From Agelaius tricolor (taxonomy: Eukaryota; Chordata; Aves; Passeriformes; Icteridae): a DNA stretch of 64,000 nt. Both the position numbers and the translations under genes were made by a program. The notes below the pieces were generated by a model. It saw nothing but the letters and a program-made list of their open reading frames with translations, ran no database searches and had not been told where the DNA came from. The stretch spans positions 73,511,381 to 73,575,380 of the forward strand of contig JALJCS010000001.1 in assembly GCA_023055355.1 (NCBI GenBank), read 5' to 3'. Below are positions 12,542-25,645 of the stretch, one piece after another. Each line of letters begins with the position of its first letter. The stretch's first letter is position 1.

Positions 12542-13888
12542 GTTCTCAGATTTTAAACCTCTCACATGGCTGGGATTTTAGTTTTACATTTCCCCAAAAG
12601 ATTGATTATGCTCTTGCCACATTCACATGCCAGAAGTATACTGTATTGATTGGATGTCTACTGCTTTTAGCAGTTAATAAATCCCAAGTTAGTATTTACT
12701 GGCTTATGAAAGAGAGAGAGACACAACAACATTGCATATATTAATTGTGCTTTTAAAATTAAATGTCGGTAGCATATCAGAAAGGTGGAACTATTTTCAT
12801 TAATGCACCAGGTTGACAGCAAGTTGTGTTAACAAAGTTCAGCAAAATGTCTTTGGTGTCCCTGGGATGTTCATAAAAATAAATTAGCCTGTGAAGACAG
12901 CATGCCTAGGGGATTTCTAACACATCTAATTGTACGAGAATGCAAAGCAAGCCAACAGGTTTGCTGAGATGATTAACAGTTAACTGGGTTTGGAATATGA
13001 ACAACTCTTTTGCATACTCATAATTTATTGTAATTTCTTTAGGTTGACTACAACCTGAGACCAATTCAGGGAAAAGAAAGCTTATTTATCTTAGTTTTCT
13101 TTTGGATTGTGAATGAGATCACTTTTTTTAACTGCATGGTTTCTGACCACTGACAGCACAGCCCAAAGTAAAGGTGCTCACTGATGCTGAATAGATGAGA
13201 AAAGACTGGTTATTACATGTCAAAGAACTGCACTGCAGAGTATTTGACTCTGGGCCTTGATGTCAGTAGTCAAGATGGGAAAGGTGATTGCATTAATTAG
13301 CTTAACAGGAAAAATCTTCCAAAAACCTTCTGTCTCTTTCAGAATGAGATAAAATATTTTCAGGAAGGAAATATGTGGATCACTTGCTAAGTAGAAATCT
13401 TAGTTGAAGGCTAAAACTTTGAATCTCAGTTAGCAGAGCTGAGGTCAGCAATTTAAAAGTTGGGTACCCAGGGAAAGGTGATCAGTGAGGCTCTTTTTAG
13501 AGACAAGACAGATATCTTGGACCATTATTCATTCCCTTTCTGAAACAGGCATGTAAGGAAGGTGATCTGAATTAAATCAATTGTTATGCTGTTCTCTTTG
13601 TCTTCAAGTACTGTAGCAAGAGCGTAAGTGGCTAAAGAGGAACACTCAACTGCTCTTCAGTCAGATGACTTTCATCCTGACATGGGTCATTGATGCATGA
13701 ATTGTTGTAGCATTTATTGCATCATATTGCAGGACACATTATTCCACAAAGGTGGATGAGGATTAAGTGACTTCCAGTGAACTGAGCAGGTGGACATCAT
13801 TACTTTTGACAATATTCTGACCTGGGTATAATATCCACTATCCTTTATATTCTTTTAATTCTGTTGTCTAAAAAGTAAGATAGAAGTG
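12542..13888. other. Unique noncoding DNA
   Basis: No gene, repeat family or regulatory array is recognised. There is a short GA run at about 12711-12720. The rest is AT-rich single-copy-looking sequence. Confidence 0.55.
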
Positions 13889-14152
13889 AAAAAAACCCAA
13901 AACAACAACAACAACAACAACAAAAGAAAAAATAAAACAAAAAAACCCAAAAAAACAACAAAAACCCCCCAAATAAATAAGCAAACTAACAAAAAACCCA
14001 ACACAACATAATCAAAACCCCCCTAAAAACAACAACCAACAAAAATAACCCACCCAAAAAAAACCCGAACCAAAAACCAACCAACCAACCAACCAAAAAA
14101 CTCCCCAACTCCCCCCTGCCAAAAAAAAAAACCCAAAAAACAACAAACCAGA
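13889..14152 (-). repeat. G/T-skewed low-complexity tract with (CAA)n and (CCAA)n
   Basis: About 260 bases are strongly A/C-biased on the plus strand. It includes a (CAA)n run at 13901-13924 and 'ccaaccaaccaaccaacc' at 14077-14094. The latter is a two-tetrad G-quadruplex motif on the minus strand. The minus-strand frame through it (Gly/Phe/Trp/Val-rich) is an artefact of composition. Confidence 0.9.
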
Positions 14153-14208
14153 GAGCCCTGTAATCCTGTGATTGACCCAGGGATCAAATATCAAAATCAT
14201 ACAGTTAA

Positions 14209-14226
14209 CACACACACACACACACA
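14209..14226. repeat. (CA)9 microsatellite
   Basis: Nine CA units follow the A/C-rich tract, with a near-continuation 'gacacag' after it. Short dinucleotide array of ordinary type. Confidence 0.9.
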
Positions 14227-15251
14227 GACACAGCTAAAATGAGATCAGATTACCAGGAGTCAAGAACATCTAGGAGCACAACAAACAGACCAGACTGCAA
14301 CAGACCCATGAAGGAGAGTGTCCTAATTTTTTCTGTATTGTTGCACAAGAGGATGTTGGGTGACGCATTCAATATCACGAAACTTCTATTTTCACCAAAT
14401 TCAAAGTACTCATAGTTTTGGACTCGTGAAGTACCTGACCTGACTTAGAGAGTAAATTGTTATTGTTAACAGTTGGTGGAAATTTTGCTCTTCAGAGTGA
14501 GAGATGACCATGGAAGGAAAGAGGTACAAGCAGAAAAGGAAGAGAATACATAGAGTAATAATATACAGTGTGCTTGGTAAATATGGAATTAAAGGAGGGG
14601 AGGGGGACCCAAACAGAAAAGTCATCTGCGTTAGAAAAACTTATGTAAAGCTAGACTTTTCATTGCCCAAGGTTGTGTCTAGAATATATACAATTTCATA
14701 ACTCTTTATATGGAAGACATTATTGCAGCAAAACTCAGAAATTGTGTCAGCAATGATGTTTATGTTTTGAACACAGTACTAAAATTGAAGAAAATTCTGA
14801 AAAAGCCCCTATAAAACATTCAGGAGCTGCAGAAACAAAGTTACGGAGCTGCTAAAATGCTCAGGCTACTACATTATCCATAAGAATGATGAGAGGTGGT
14901 TTGATCACACTATGTATGTTCTTCCTAAGACTGAAAATATCAGATATTAAAGAGTTTTTAATGATGGAGTCAATGGTTTGAAACTGTACCTTCTTGGCTT
15001 TTAATTTAAACACATTTAAACCATGAAGATCAGGAAGGAAAAAACCCAGCACTGAGTGGAATTTTTAATTTATGAAGGAAAATTTTGTATTTGATGTGAG
15101 CTTGGGTGCTGAGGAAGGAAATAAAACATTTCTTTCCACTTTAGTGAAAAACCCTTGCTTCAACAATATTACGTGGAATCAGATAAACCACCACAGTGGG
15201 GCTGATATCAACTTCCTTACCTTCTAGCCCAAAAGGAATGAAAAAAATTCA

Positions 15252-15282
15252 TTTTTAAAATTGCTTGTAGCAATTTTAAAAA
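15252..15282. repeat. Perfect 14-bp inverted repeat, 3-nt loop
   Basis: Left arm 'tttttaaaattgct' (15252-15265) and right arm 'agcaattttaaaaa' (15269-15282) are exact reverse complements separated by 'tgt'. The array lies 11 bases upstream of a TA microsatellite. It is mostly A/T but includes a G/C pair near the loop. I interpret it as a cruciform-capable quasi-palindrome, not a known RNA gene. Confidence 0.85.
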
Positions 15283-15291
15283 GTTTGATGC

Positions 15292-15293
<2 letters not shown>

Positions 15294-15322
<29 letters not shown>
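15294..15322. repeat. (TA)n microsatellite
   Basis: About 14 uninterrupted TA units. Such arrays are self-complementary and prone to length change. It sits next to the perfect hairpin at 15252-15282. Confidence 0.95.
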
Positions 15323-15325
<3 letters not shown>

Positions 15326-18300
15326 TCATTAAATACCTTAATTTCCCTCCATTCAGCAAATTTGAAGATATGTTATCAGTGTAATGGCAGAATGCCAATT
15401 CATAACAACGCAAATAGGTGGAAAAAATTGCTTGCTGAAAGTACCTCCTCTTCTCTTCAGCTGGCTAAAATTAGCTGCCCAGTTCCAAAATACTGTAATA
15501 AGGTGGGATAAATCCCATCATAAAAAGAATTCAGTGGAAAATAATCCATGAGAAAGGGTATGCTCTGTGAAAAAAGTACTTACCATCATGCATTTGCTGT
15601 AATTATACTTTACTTTTCAAACTATAATGAGCAGTGGTTCATAAAAATGGTAGGTTAAAAACATGGATAATTTATTGTTATTTCCTTTGGTGATCATTTT
15701 GATGTATGTGTTGTTTAAATGTTGATATATTATCTGCGTTGAATTTGCATCTCTGGTCATTGGCCACTTTATTGCTGTCTCTCAACTGGAGACATTAATG
15801 CTTGGAGACATCCAGTAGAGTAGTATCACTACTTTTCTGACATTTTTGTCCCTCCTCCCACTTTCTAGTTTCCAAAATTCCAGAAAGAGTTGTATAAGAG
15901 GCACGTGCCTACAAAAAATCTTCTGAGAGAAGATACCAAATGGGGCAAAGCAGGAATGTGAAGTGACAGAAGCATACAGCTGCTTTGCTGGTTTTCCAAA
16001 GCTGGGGACAATGTCAAGATATAAACCCAGGTAGGCTGCACAGGAATGGTTGCCTTTTGGGAGACATGGGACTCTAAACAGTTCACAGTTGGAGCGTTTA
16101 ATACAAAAGGGAAACAATTTGGCTTATAATCTAGAAAACATTTTTACCTCTTTGTTGGGATAAACACATTCCTCCCAAGTGGGGCTGGAACTAAAAGAAA
16201 TTCTCTGAGTCAACTACATCTGGCACGTGCTCATGGGAGAAGTTCTGATGGTGGGCTGCTGGGAAATGCCTAGGATCTAAGGCAGGGTGTGCTGAGAGAG
16301 GATGGATGAGAAGCAGATGAGATGAGAATATTATTGTGAAATCTTCTCTTGGGTATCATGAAAGCTTCCTACAATTTTGGTTCTACGTATGAGCTTATTT
16401 TAGTGGAAATGAATCAAAGTGTAAAAGACACTGAAGGTTGGAACTCCTGTTAGTATCATGGAGTATAACTGAAAAGGTTTTTCTTTCATCTTTTCACTTC
16501 CTGAGAGTCTAACTCTAAATAGTTAAAAAAAAAATATTGTTTCCCTATCTGAAATTTCCCTACCTTATCTCTTTTTTTGCTACCCTTTGTAGCAGGATGT
16601 GAGACTGCGTTTACCTTAAGACTGTCTGTTTAACTCATGCATTGGAGACATCTGTGTGGTGGCTTTGAACTACCTGCTTTCTACAGCTGTTAGGAAGAGA
16701 GCCATGGCAACATAAAATGTGCTGTAGGCTTTAAAGTGTGCCCTTGAGATAGAAAGGAGGACAACATAATAAACCTTGACTACCTTCCAGACTGGAGTCA
16801 GAAGGGATGTTAATTTGTCTCTTCGTATATTTTCCTGCTGCTAGTCACTTGTAATTGCTGTTTACAGACCCAGGTTGGAATGAGGTCATCACTTTGCCCC
16901 CAAGCTTTGGAATATCAAGCAGGATTTCTTAAACTGGGGTTGTCAGGGGTGCTGTCACCAGCTATCTTCTGCCATGCAGCACACGTCTGTTCTGAGTCCT
17001 ATATCTCATGTCTTAAATTTATCTGCATAAGCTCAGTAATAAAAACACCACAGAAAGGTTATTTGCTCATTCCTCATCCACCTTAAGAGTACCTCCACCG
17101 TATTTGAAGAATATCTTCTGTGAGTAGCTGGTGCTTTTTTAAATTTTCTTCAACATCCTCCTCCTTTTTCTGATCACTTTAGGCTTCCTGATTCCTTTTC
17201 TAGGGTAAAGTGGAGTTAAACTAAAATCTCTTATGTGATAAAGAAAGAAATAATTCTAGATGTTAAAATAGGTTGTCAGAAATGTTGACAAGTGTAGATA
17301 GAGTGTGATTTATGGACCTTTAACTTTTTAAATTAAAATCTTATATCCTTAGGTAATATAGTACTGCTGGTGTGCATTGAATTCTCACACTGCATTCCAA
17401 ATTATCTATAGTACATTAATTTACCATAGATCTGTTTCAGTTGTTTGAGTAAAATGGACAAGATAAATTGAATTAGTCTGAAGTATAAAGTCTGAAGTAT
17501 AAGATTGGGAGGAAAGTGAAAGTCCATGAAGACTGTCAGATGTAAGAATTAACTGCTATCACTTGAAATATTACTTGTTGAAAAGAGACACTGGAAGACA
17601 GAAATTTGGATACTCTGCTGGCTGATTCAGTGGATATCCTATTCAGGGACATATACCTTAGGGGGATTTGTAGCATAGTTTCCTTTCAGGATGTCTTAAG
17701 TTAGAAATGGAAATTTCAGAACATAAGAGAAGTCATATAAATTTGGGTCAATAGCCCATTAGATCTGGATCCTGCCAGGCTCATGGCAGAATTCAGCGTT
17801 GTAGGCCAGAAACCTCAGGAAATTTAAATTTTATAACACCCTGCCTACAAAGAGTTTTCCTTTGTATCACTCTTAATTGTGAATTTCCTAGTATCCTGAG
17901 GCATGAAAAACCAAAAAATCTTGATTATTCTAAATTTTAACTTTTTGTAATTCAAATGAATGATTTTTATGTTCCAGTTTTAAATTTCATGTGCTTATGC
18001 AGTCTAGTCATAGATACTGAAGAATACTTGGAGAGGCTGTTTTTGATTTTTTTTCTCTGCAATGTGGTCAATAGAGAGCACTTAAAGTACTGTGGAAGGC
18101 CTTTTTGCAAACGACTTTTAGCTTGGGGGATTAATAGTTTTGAAAAGGGATACTGAGGAAAAATAAAGGTCATTCAAAATTATTTTAGGTCCTGAAACAT
18201 TTACTGAAATTAAAATTTAAAAAGAAAATTACAAACCAGTGAAGACAGAAAATATCTCTCTTTTTATGGTTATTCTTTTTCCTGTAAAATTTTGGATTTG

Positions 18301-21300
18301 ATCTACCATGATTTTTGAAGCTTTTCAGTGGAGAAAAGAAAGCAAAACAGATAAAGTATTATTTTACAGATAAACATATATTTGGAGTCATAAGTACTTT
18401 ATATGGCTTTTTGGAAAGTTCCAATGTCCCTATTAAGCTATAGCATTTAGATGCCCAAATAGTTACAGAAGAAAGTTGAAATTCTTCTACAGATTAGAAA
18501 CTGGTGGAGCCGTAAAGTGAAATAAAGGTAAAAAAGGAAAAAAACCCAAACAAACCCAAAACAGGTCACAGCTGGATATCTGAGGATTTCAGCCAAGACT
18601 GCATTATTGATCATGCATTGTTACAGAAAGCTGGTCCCTTAGGCTGTCTTTACAGGGGGTAATTATGAAGGCATTTCACATCTTAGATGTATGAGAAGGC
18701 TGTTCAGAAATACTTACCTGTTAAATTCTACTGAAGGAAGCCAGAAAATTGGGTTCCTAACTTAGACCTCACCAGTGCACCAGATTTGAGGGATGAGCTG
18801 AGGTTCAGGTTATTTATTAGAGCTAATCTTCCAGTTTAACTGGTTTGATCTTTCCCATTGCTTTCTTTCAGAACAGCTACACTCTAAGTTTCATCAGAAG
18901 CAGACTCCTATCATGTTACATAATTTTCTCTAAAGGCAGGTAGGAAAACCATGAAATAAACATGATTATCTCTGATATTTACATATTTTAGTGGGGAAAA
19001 TAACAGAACACACTAAAAGAAGCCCAAAGAATATGGAAAAATATCTAATGTTTAATGCGTGCAGCAATTTTTGAAGCCAAACAGAAAGCATTTAATTGGG
19101 AACACATCTTTCCCAGTCAACCCAAAACATATTAGAGACCAGAGTGAAGAGAGATGATAAATACAAAAATTAATTTTGAAGTCAGTTTAGGAACTACTGA
19201 TCTATATAAGATTCAGCAATGTTCTTCTGTGACATCTGAATCCCTAAACATGTAATTTCAGCTTCATTTCCCAGTGCGGTGCTTTGTTAGGTTAGTGTTT
19301 GTCTCCTTCAGATGGAAGTCTGCAGGAGGAATATTGGTAGATGTGCTGCAAAAACTTTTTGTTAAAATTCAAATTTAGGAAAACAGGGTCCTTTTCTGGA
19401 ATTCTCAATATTTTTACTTTCTATTTTAACTTCTTAAGAATGTAGGTTTTAGGAACTCTCTAGAGGCCTAAAATTTAGGTATAAATCTAAATTAAATTAA
19501 ATCTATATGCTAGCAATGATCTAACTGTATATATTTCTGAAATTCTGGAAGATGAAGAACCTACCTGTGCTTCAGTAACCACATAAAGTGAGATATAAGA
19601 ATTGCCTCTGGTTTGCATTTCTCAGGTTTTGTATCTAATTTTATTTGTTTAAAGTAGTTAAAATATAATTGAAATGATAAATTCAGAAATCTCCTAGCAT
19701 TATACTATTCTGATTCCTTTCACCCACCCCTTCTCACATGAATCATTCTACATTTTGTATGCTAAAAGGAGAGGAAACCTTCACCTTGGGAATTGTATTG
19801 GGATAAATCTCCTTCTGCAACATGTGAGTTCTCTCTCTTGGAGAGCTGGTTACATAAGCTAAATGTCTGTGTCGTGGTGGCCTAGATTGTGAGGGCTGAA
19901 AAGAAGTTTGTGGAACTCTGATTTTCTGCAGTGTCCCTCCTCTCACAAAATCATGTTTTTTTTCAGTATGGAGGGAGGTAATCATTAGTGCAGAGCCCAC
20001 CATCCCACACTTTTATCAGCATTATCAGCTTTTATCATCCATGGATGTTTAAATTTAGGATCTTTCCATTTTACATAACCTGAGTGGAACAAAAGGACCA
20101 GAACTTGAGAAAGAATTTGGCTGCTTGTCAGATCAGGTACCTCAAGACTGTGTATATGTTCAGAATTTTAATGTCTGTTATCAGCCAGGGTTAGACACAT
20201 TTTTCCCTTCATCTAAATCTAAAAATGCTGAAAACATCTTGAAAAATGTTTTGCTATTTTACTTTTGGTTCAGAAATTATGCATTGCTTGGATTTGTGTA
20301 CCGACAGATAATGAGGGAACATCACACAATATATGATAACAATAACACTGAAGTAATGTGAGAAAGTCATTTATCTTTCTGTTTCCACTCTGCCTGTGAG
20401 AATCCGAAAATCACTACCATTCCTATTTGAATAAATATTTTGGTGGAAAACATTCATTTGAATATAAAGGACTGAAGAGTTCAGCTATTTCCTGTATGCA
20501 CAGCAGTTAGATGGGAAGGGAAAAAAGAGATGAAGTATTGCTACTTATCAGCAATATAAGCTGAATCTTTTGAATGTTTTGTCAGTATTAAAATACCTTA
20601 TGTTTATTGATAATCTCTTTGCCAGACACATTTTGTAAGTCTATTGCTCAGAAAGGTGTCTCTTATTTTCCATGTCTCTCTCTCTCTTCTTCTCTTCTTC
20701 TAAATTGCTTAGCAGCTTGGAGGGATCTGTCAGAAATTTCATTAAAATTTCAATATTTGCATGTGCAGATAGAGCTAATTAATTTTAGAAGAATTATTTT
20801 TAAAACTTTTTTTTCTTTTTTGTCCTTTCTAATGTTGATATAGGAATTAATAGTAATTGATTATGATCTCTGCCCAAATTACATTTAAAAATTTTACCTC
20901 CAGTAATGCATCTAACTCAGGCGCTTAAGGAACATGTTAAGGATAAAAGATCTCAGGCTCTCTTGTGAGAGATCAGAAACGGAAAAAAAACCCCTGTCTG
21001 TTATGTCTTTTCATGCATCAGTTAACATGAAATTGACAGGGATCAAGATCCACTTCTATGGATGTGAAAATTCTTTTGGAAAGAGAACAATAAGTTGAGG
21101 TCTTCCTGTCCTACATCTGGGATTCATCAATGATCTAGAACATCTTTCTGCAGTAAACACCTGACTTTCTGAAAAAAATCTTCGTAATTGTCGTCACAGA
21201 ACTGGGGTGGTTTGCTCTTCTTTCCTGCAGTGCTGACAAGGGGCTCCACTCCAGGTAAATGAAACATTTGACCTGACCTTAACCTTGATTCTGCTCATTT

Positions 21301-23104
21301 CCACATCCAGCAAAGAATAGATGAAAAGAAAAAGGATGCCTAATTCCCTTCTCTTTCCAAGTCTAGTAAACTTTAATATTGTTTTTTTCCTTCTTTATAT
21401 TTTAGCCTTGGCTAAATAACATTATTTTGGAATGTAAAGAGGGAGCCCAAAACCCCAATAATTGCCCTAATTTGGGGGCTGAATGGAGCCAATGCAGGAC
21501 GGTATGCAAATTACTGGTCTAAACATTGCAGGCTAGAACACTTGATTATTGTATATTTCATCCTTTCGCCAAAATTTATGGGCCGAATGCATCACTTTTA
21601 GCTGACAATCTGCTCTGAGTTTCAATCTAATAAGAAAATATTTTTTCTTCACTTCTGTGGTTCCAACCTGCCAAAGCTGTGACACTATCTTGTCTGATCT
21701 GACTTTGCAAGGGTAGTGCCACTAATTTGCAATGGCAAGACAGACTACAAAACAAAAAGCGATGTTTACAAATTTATCAGAGAAATCTCAGCTCTGATAA
21801 TATGGTTTTGGCCTGCTAAATTTGAGTGTGCCCTTTGAAGCTTACATGGAATTTACTGTCTCAAAGTGAAAAAAAATCCCCAAAAATGCAAAGAAAGACA
21901 TGAGCAGTGGCACATTTCCTAGTACTTTGCAGGAATTTCTCATCTGTTTTAGACTAATCTCGTTGCTGAACATGGTTTCTCTGATTTCTAAGGACACCTT
22001 GTATTGGCATTGAGAGACACAATTATTCTGCCTGTACTTGCCTAATTCATATATCACCTGACAACTGCAGATGCATAAACAAAATGATATTCTTAGGTAA
22101 GTTGATTTGCAACCCAAGCTGCAGCCCAAATTAACTATAGATAGGCATATAAATATATTCTAAAAAAACCCTTAATTTTCTATTTCAGTGGAGAAGTAGA
22201 TCTACTTTTCATTCATAAGTTCTAACTGTAGAGACAGCCATTCCCCTGTGTGAAAGAATTTCCTGCGAGGAGCAAAAAATATTTAAAAACAAACATCGTT
22301 TTCTCACAAAAATACCCTGAAATCTTACAGTGTTCATGACTGTGTTCCTGTTCAGCTACCTTAAAATATGAAGCTTGACCTGGTGCTTTAAAACACCTCT
22401 CACGAACGAGACATGAAGGTGCTATACTGGGACCAAAAGCTAAATGAAGTGGTGGTGGTGGTCCATTAGTTAGCAGTTTCTTCACTAAATCTACACTTAT
22501 GACTCAGAATGAAGTACTGTATTTTAGATGAAAAGTAAAACAGAGGTCCCTGACCATTTTGTTTCATTAAACATCCAATGACACTTTTAACCAAAGCAGA
22601 GGATGTTAAGTTCAATGTTCTTACAAAATTCCTATCTGGATAATTACATCCTGCTCTGCTAAACTTCCCTCTAGAGAAAATTTAATTAAAATGATTTGAT
22701 GTCTCGCTGGCACAGAGTAGACAGGTGTCTGTAACACAAAAGCCACCAGCACAACTGACATAAATTGATGTTCTTCTGTGGCAGGGAGAGCGAGTATAGA
22801 AGCATTACTTGCTCCTTACCAGAAATGGACATTCCATTTTAGGCACTGGGCACATTCACATTATGCTGCTGATAACAAAGTACAAATTTTTTTTTTTATA
22901 TCTGCTCAAAACTTCTTTTAATGAGTAGGAACTTAATTCATAGCTCACAGCGCTTTTGGCAAACAACTAGATTCTTTACTAGGTTTTATTAATGTTATAA
23001 GGAGTGATTAAATAGATATACACAGGAGAGGTTGGGGACGGCACTTATGCAATGCAGCTGGGAATCTGTGACACAGACATTGAGAAAGTCTTTTGCATTA
23101 ATAA

Positions 23105-23635
23105 TCAAAGAATCACAGAACCACTGAGGCTGGAGGGCACCTTGGGAGATCACATAGTTCAACACCTCTTCCAGAGCAGGAGCAGCTAAAGCAGGTTGGT
23201 CAGGACAGCGTCCAGTTATGTTTGAGTATCTTAAATGATGGAGAGTCCACAACCTCTCTGGGCTACCTGTGCCAGTGTTTGCCTTCTCATACAATAAAAA
23301 AAACTCTGGTTTTCTCTGTTTAAACAAGCCTCTGTGCTTTGACATGTATTTCTTACTTCATGTCCTTCCACTGCACACCACTGTGCCTGTCTCCAGTTTC
23401 TTTTCTCTCCCATCAGGTATTTATACACATTGATAGTCATTCCCTGAACATTCTCTTCTTCAGGCTGAGAAGTTCCAGCTCTTTCAGCCTCCCCTTTCAC
23501 ATCAGATGCTCCAAGCCCTTAAGTTGTGGAGATTGGCTGGACTTGTTACAGCACATCCATGTCTCCCTTGTGCTGCAACATCCAGGTCTCAACCCAGAGC
23601 TCCAGATGGATGTCCCTAGGGCTCAGTAAAGACTG
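23105..23635 (-). mobile_element. CR1 LINE 3' fragment, about 530 bp
   Basis: On the plus strand this starts with 'aatcaaagaatcacagaacc', the reverse complement of the CR1 3' tail. It continues through 'ggagagtccacaacctctct' and 'gggctacctgtgccagtgtt', then a block equivalent to 'caggtatttatacacattga', then 'aggctgagaagttccagctc' and a segment ending near 'ctagggctcagtaaagac'. All follow the order of the antisense CR1 3' consensus. The copy is 5'-truncated within the C-terminal part of ORF2 and the 3' UTR. Overlapping ORFs of 89 to 116 codons come from this relic and are not genes. Confidence 0.88.
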
Positions 23636-25059
23636 ATAAAAGAATTTACTTTCTTGTACTTCTATCAACTGGACAGATGAACATCCCCTCTGTTCTAAAT
23701 ACCTCTCACCCAGTGACAAAAGGCAAATAATGTTTTTTTGGAGGAAAAGGTTGATAAACTCAAGGACAAGATGGGCATATTCTCTGGACCTCATATGTCT
23801 TGCAAATATTTTGCTAGATCCTCTTCCATACAACTGTCATTCTTTACCAGTTCTTAGCAATAGCTTAGCCTTTTAAAGCTTTAATTAAACTGTCTCACCA
23901 ATGGACAGTTAATGATTTAAAAGGAAACAATTCACCAATGTCATGTCCCTCCATTATACAGTACACATTTTAATGGTTTGCACTGAATCAGTTGCTTATC
24001 AAGACCTTGAATATCTCAACAATCGTACTACATTTTCTCAAAATAACATAGCATGATACAATGTGGTTAAAGTAGAGTGACAGCAAGAGCTGTGGCTTGA
24101 ATGTAAATGCTGCGTTATACCATGGCAAAAAAATGTTCCACAAATCTAATGAGTCAGACATAGCCTTGAGTCTGGATGATATTCAGCATAATGACACGAC
24201 TCAAAAGTAATTGCCAAACAGTCCCTCATCACTCACAGAGCCTACTCAGTCATCTAGACACTGTGCAAGCGAAGCTCCCTGTGACTTCAACAATGTAATG
24301 CCTTAGAAATGAACGCAAGATTATTCAGGAGGAAAAAAGAAGTGAAAGTCAAACAGAAAAACAATCACTTTAGAATGTATACAGCTTCCATCATCATAAT
24401 ATCTGTGCACTTCACAATCTTTTCCCAAAATGCTATTAAGCATTCATAAAGTAGCTATTTTATGAATGGGTATCTGATGCAGCCAAGGTCATGCAAGAGA
24501 TGTGGCAGACAGCTATACAACAATCCACCCTGGGAGACAAGCCTTATCCCAGGATAGAGGGAATTCCAGTAGTTGTCTAATAATAGCTAGAATCAGCTAA
24601 TAGGTAATTTTATGCATCAAATTTTATCATTAAAATACATCCATTAAAGTCTGAATTAATATTGATATTCAGACTGATTTCCTTATTGTTATTGACAGTA
24701 AACTCCATCCTGAGATAAAACCTTTCCTAACAGGCAACTAAAATATGCCCTACTGCAGTGCTAGATCACTTGTGATTCTTTTCTTTTCCAGTTAATTATA
24801 ATAATTGATTCTATTGATCCCACACTTTTTCTGAAAATGTTTGTGCATGAATAACTCAGCAATGAATAGTCAGAACAACCTTTCTAACCCAAAGATTATC
24901 TGCAGGAGATGACCAAGGATTAAAAATATATATATGAATTTAGCAAATAATGAGATGACTTAGGCACCTTCCACTGGCATAGAACCAGAGCCTGTTCTCC
25001 AGCTGATGTTGTGAGTTAGTCCCAGGCAGCAGTCAAGCACCACACAACCACCTGATCAC
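23636..25059. other. Unique noncoding DNA with one MIR-like relic
   Basis: No gene is recognised. A 95-codon minus frame overlaps the CR1 end and has no domain. One MIR-like segment at 24395-24515 is listed separately. Confidence 0.55.
24395..24515 (-). mobile_element. Probable MIR/CORE-SINE relic
   Basis: The order of blocks follows antisense MIR: 'gtgcacttcacaatctttt', then 'gtagctattttatgaatggg', then 'gcagccaaggtcatgcaaga' and 'gatgtggcagac'. These correspond to the 'gcgctttacat', 'tattttacagatgag', 'caaggtcacacagc' and 'agtggcagag' blocks of MIR. Divergence is high, as expected of an element active before the amniote radiation. Confidence 0.42.
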
Positions 25060-25541
25060 TCCCTGCCTCCTGCAGTGGGACTGTGGAAAGCAAGACTAAA
25101 ACAGCCCCCCATAATAAAAGTAGTTTAAAAAGGAAGTGGGAAGGGAAGGGAAGGGAAGGGAAGGGAAGGGAAGGGAACAAAGCAAGTGATGCAAAAGGCT
25201 TTCCCAAGCAGATTCCCAACCACTTTCTGAGCAATGTCTACCTTCCTGTTGAAACCGTATTCCATAGGTTTTTATTGGTGAGCATGATTTTATAAAGCAT
25301 GGGATATCCCTTTGGTCAGTTTGAGTCAACTCTCCTGGTTGTGTACCCCCTCCTCCTCCCCACCCCCCCAGCTTATGGTGTGCCCCTAACACAGTTGCTG
25401 GGGGGGCAGATTTGGAAAAAAGAAAGACTTTACAATGTGCAAGTGCTGCTCCACCATAACCCAGTGCTTTATAAGAACTTACAAAATCAAAGCACAGCAC
25501 TACATGGAATAAAATTATGTCCATCACAACCATGTCCAGTA
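25060..25541 (-). mobile_element. Diverged solo LTR relic (avian ERV family)
   Basis: The plus strand contains 'gggatatccctttggtcagt' and then 'ttgagtcaactctcctggtt', closely matching the block 'ggaatatccctttggccag' plus 'tttgggacagctgtcctgg' in the better-preserved LTR at 33.5-34.0 kb. The order of 'acaaagcaagtgatgc', 'gagcaatgtctaccttcctg' and 'aaagcacagcactacatgg' also follows that LTR. It lies on the minus strand, and its 5' LTR end is at the high-coordinate side near 25541. No internal viral sequence is present, so it is a solo LTR or fragment. A (GGGAA)8 array has grown inside it. The 145-codon minus frame over it is not a gene. Confidence 0.68.
25138..25177. repeat. (GGGAA)8 pentanucleotide microsatellite
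   Basis: Eight perfect GGGAA units, homopurine on the plus strand. It lies inside the LTR relic, at a position where related LTRs have a purine-rich stretch, so it probably expanded from that seed. Confidence 0.95.
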
Positions 25542-25645
25542 CACTATGGGATCTTGTCCAAGTCTATAAATTGGCCTAAGATTTAAGCAAGGATGGGCAC
25601 TGACTGGTAACAGTCAGTCAGCTGACCTGTGTCAACTCTTGGTAC

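Larger units (their letters stand above)
14153..23104. other. Unique AT-rich noncoding DNA, about 9 kb
   Basis: I find no gene and no recognisable interspersed repeat in this long stretch apart from the short repeats listed separately (CA, hairpin and TA). A 14-bp doublet, 'agtctgaagtataa', lies near 17475-17502. The longest frame, 111 codons on the minus strand at 15782-16117, has no known domain and overlaps another open frame in the same region. The 21.46-21.86 kb part looks less degenerate than its surroundings and is discussed as a possible conserved noncoding element. Confidence 0.5.

Noticed and set aside
22995..23629. Several frames of 89 to 116 codons on both strands
   Set aside because: The region is an antisense CR1 3' fragment, so these are repeat debris.
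25096..25533. 145-codon minus-strand frame
   Set aside because: It lies in the LTR relic and includes the GGGAA repeat read as Phe-Pro-Ser-Leu units.
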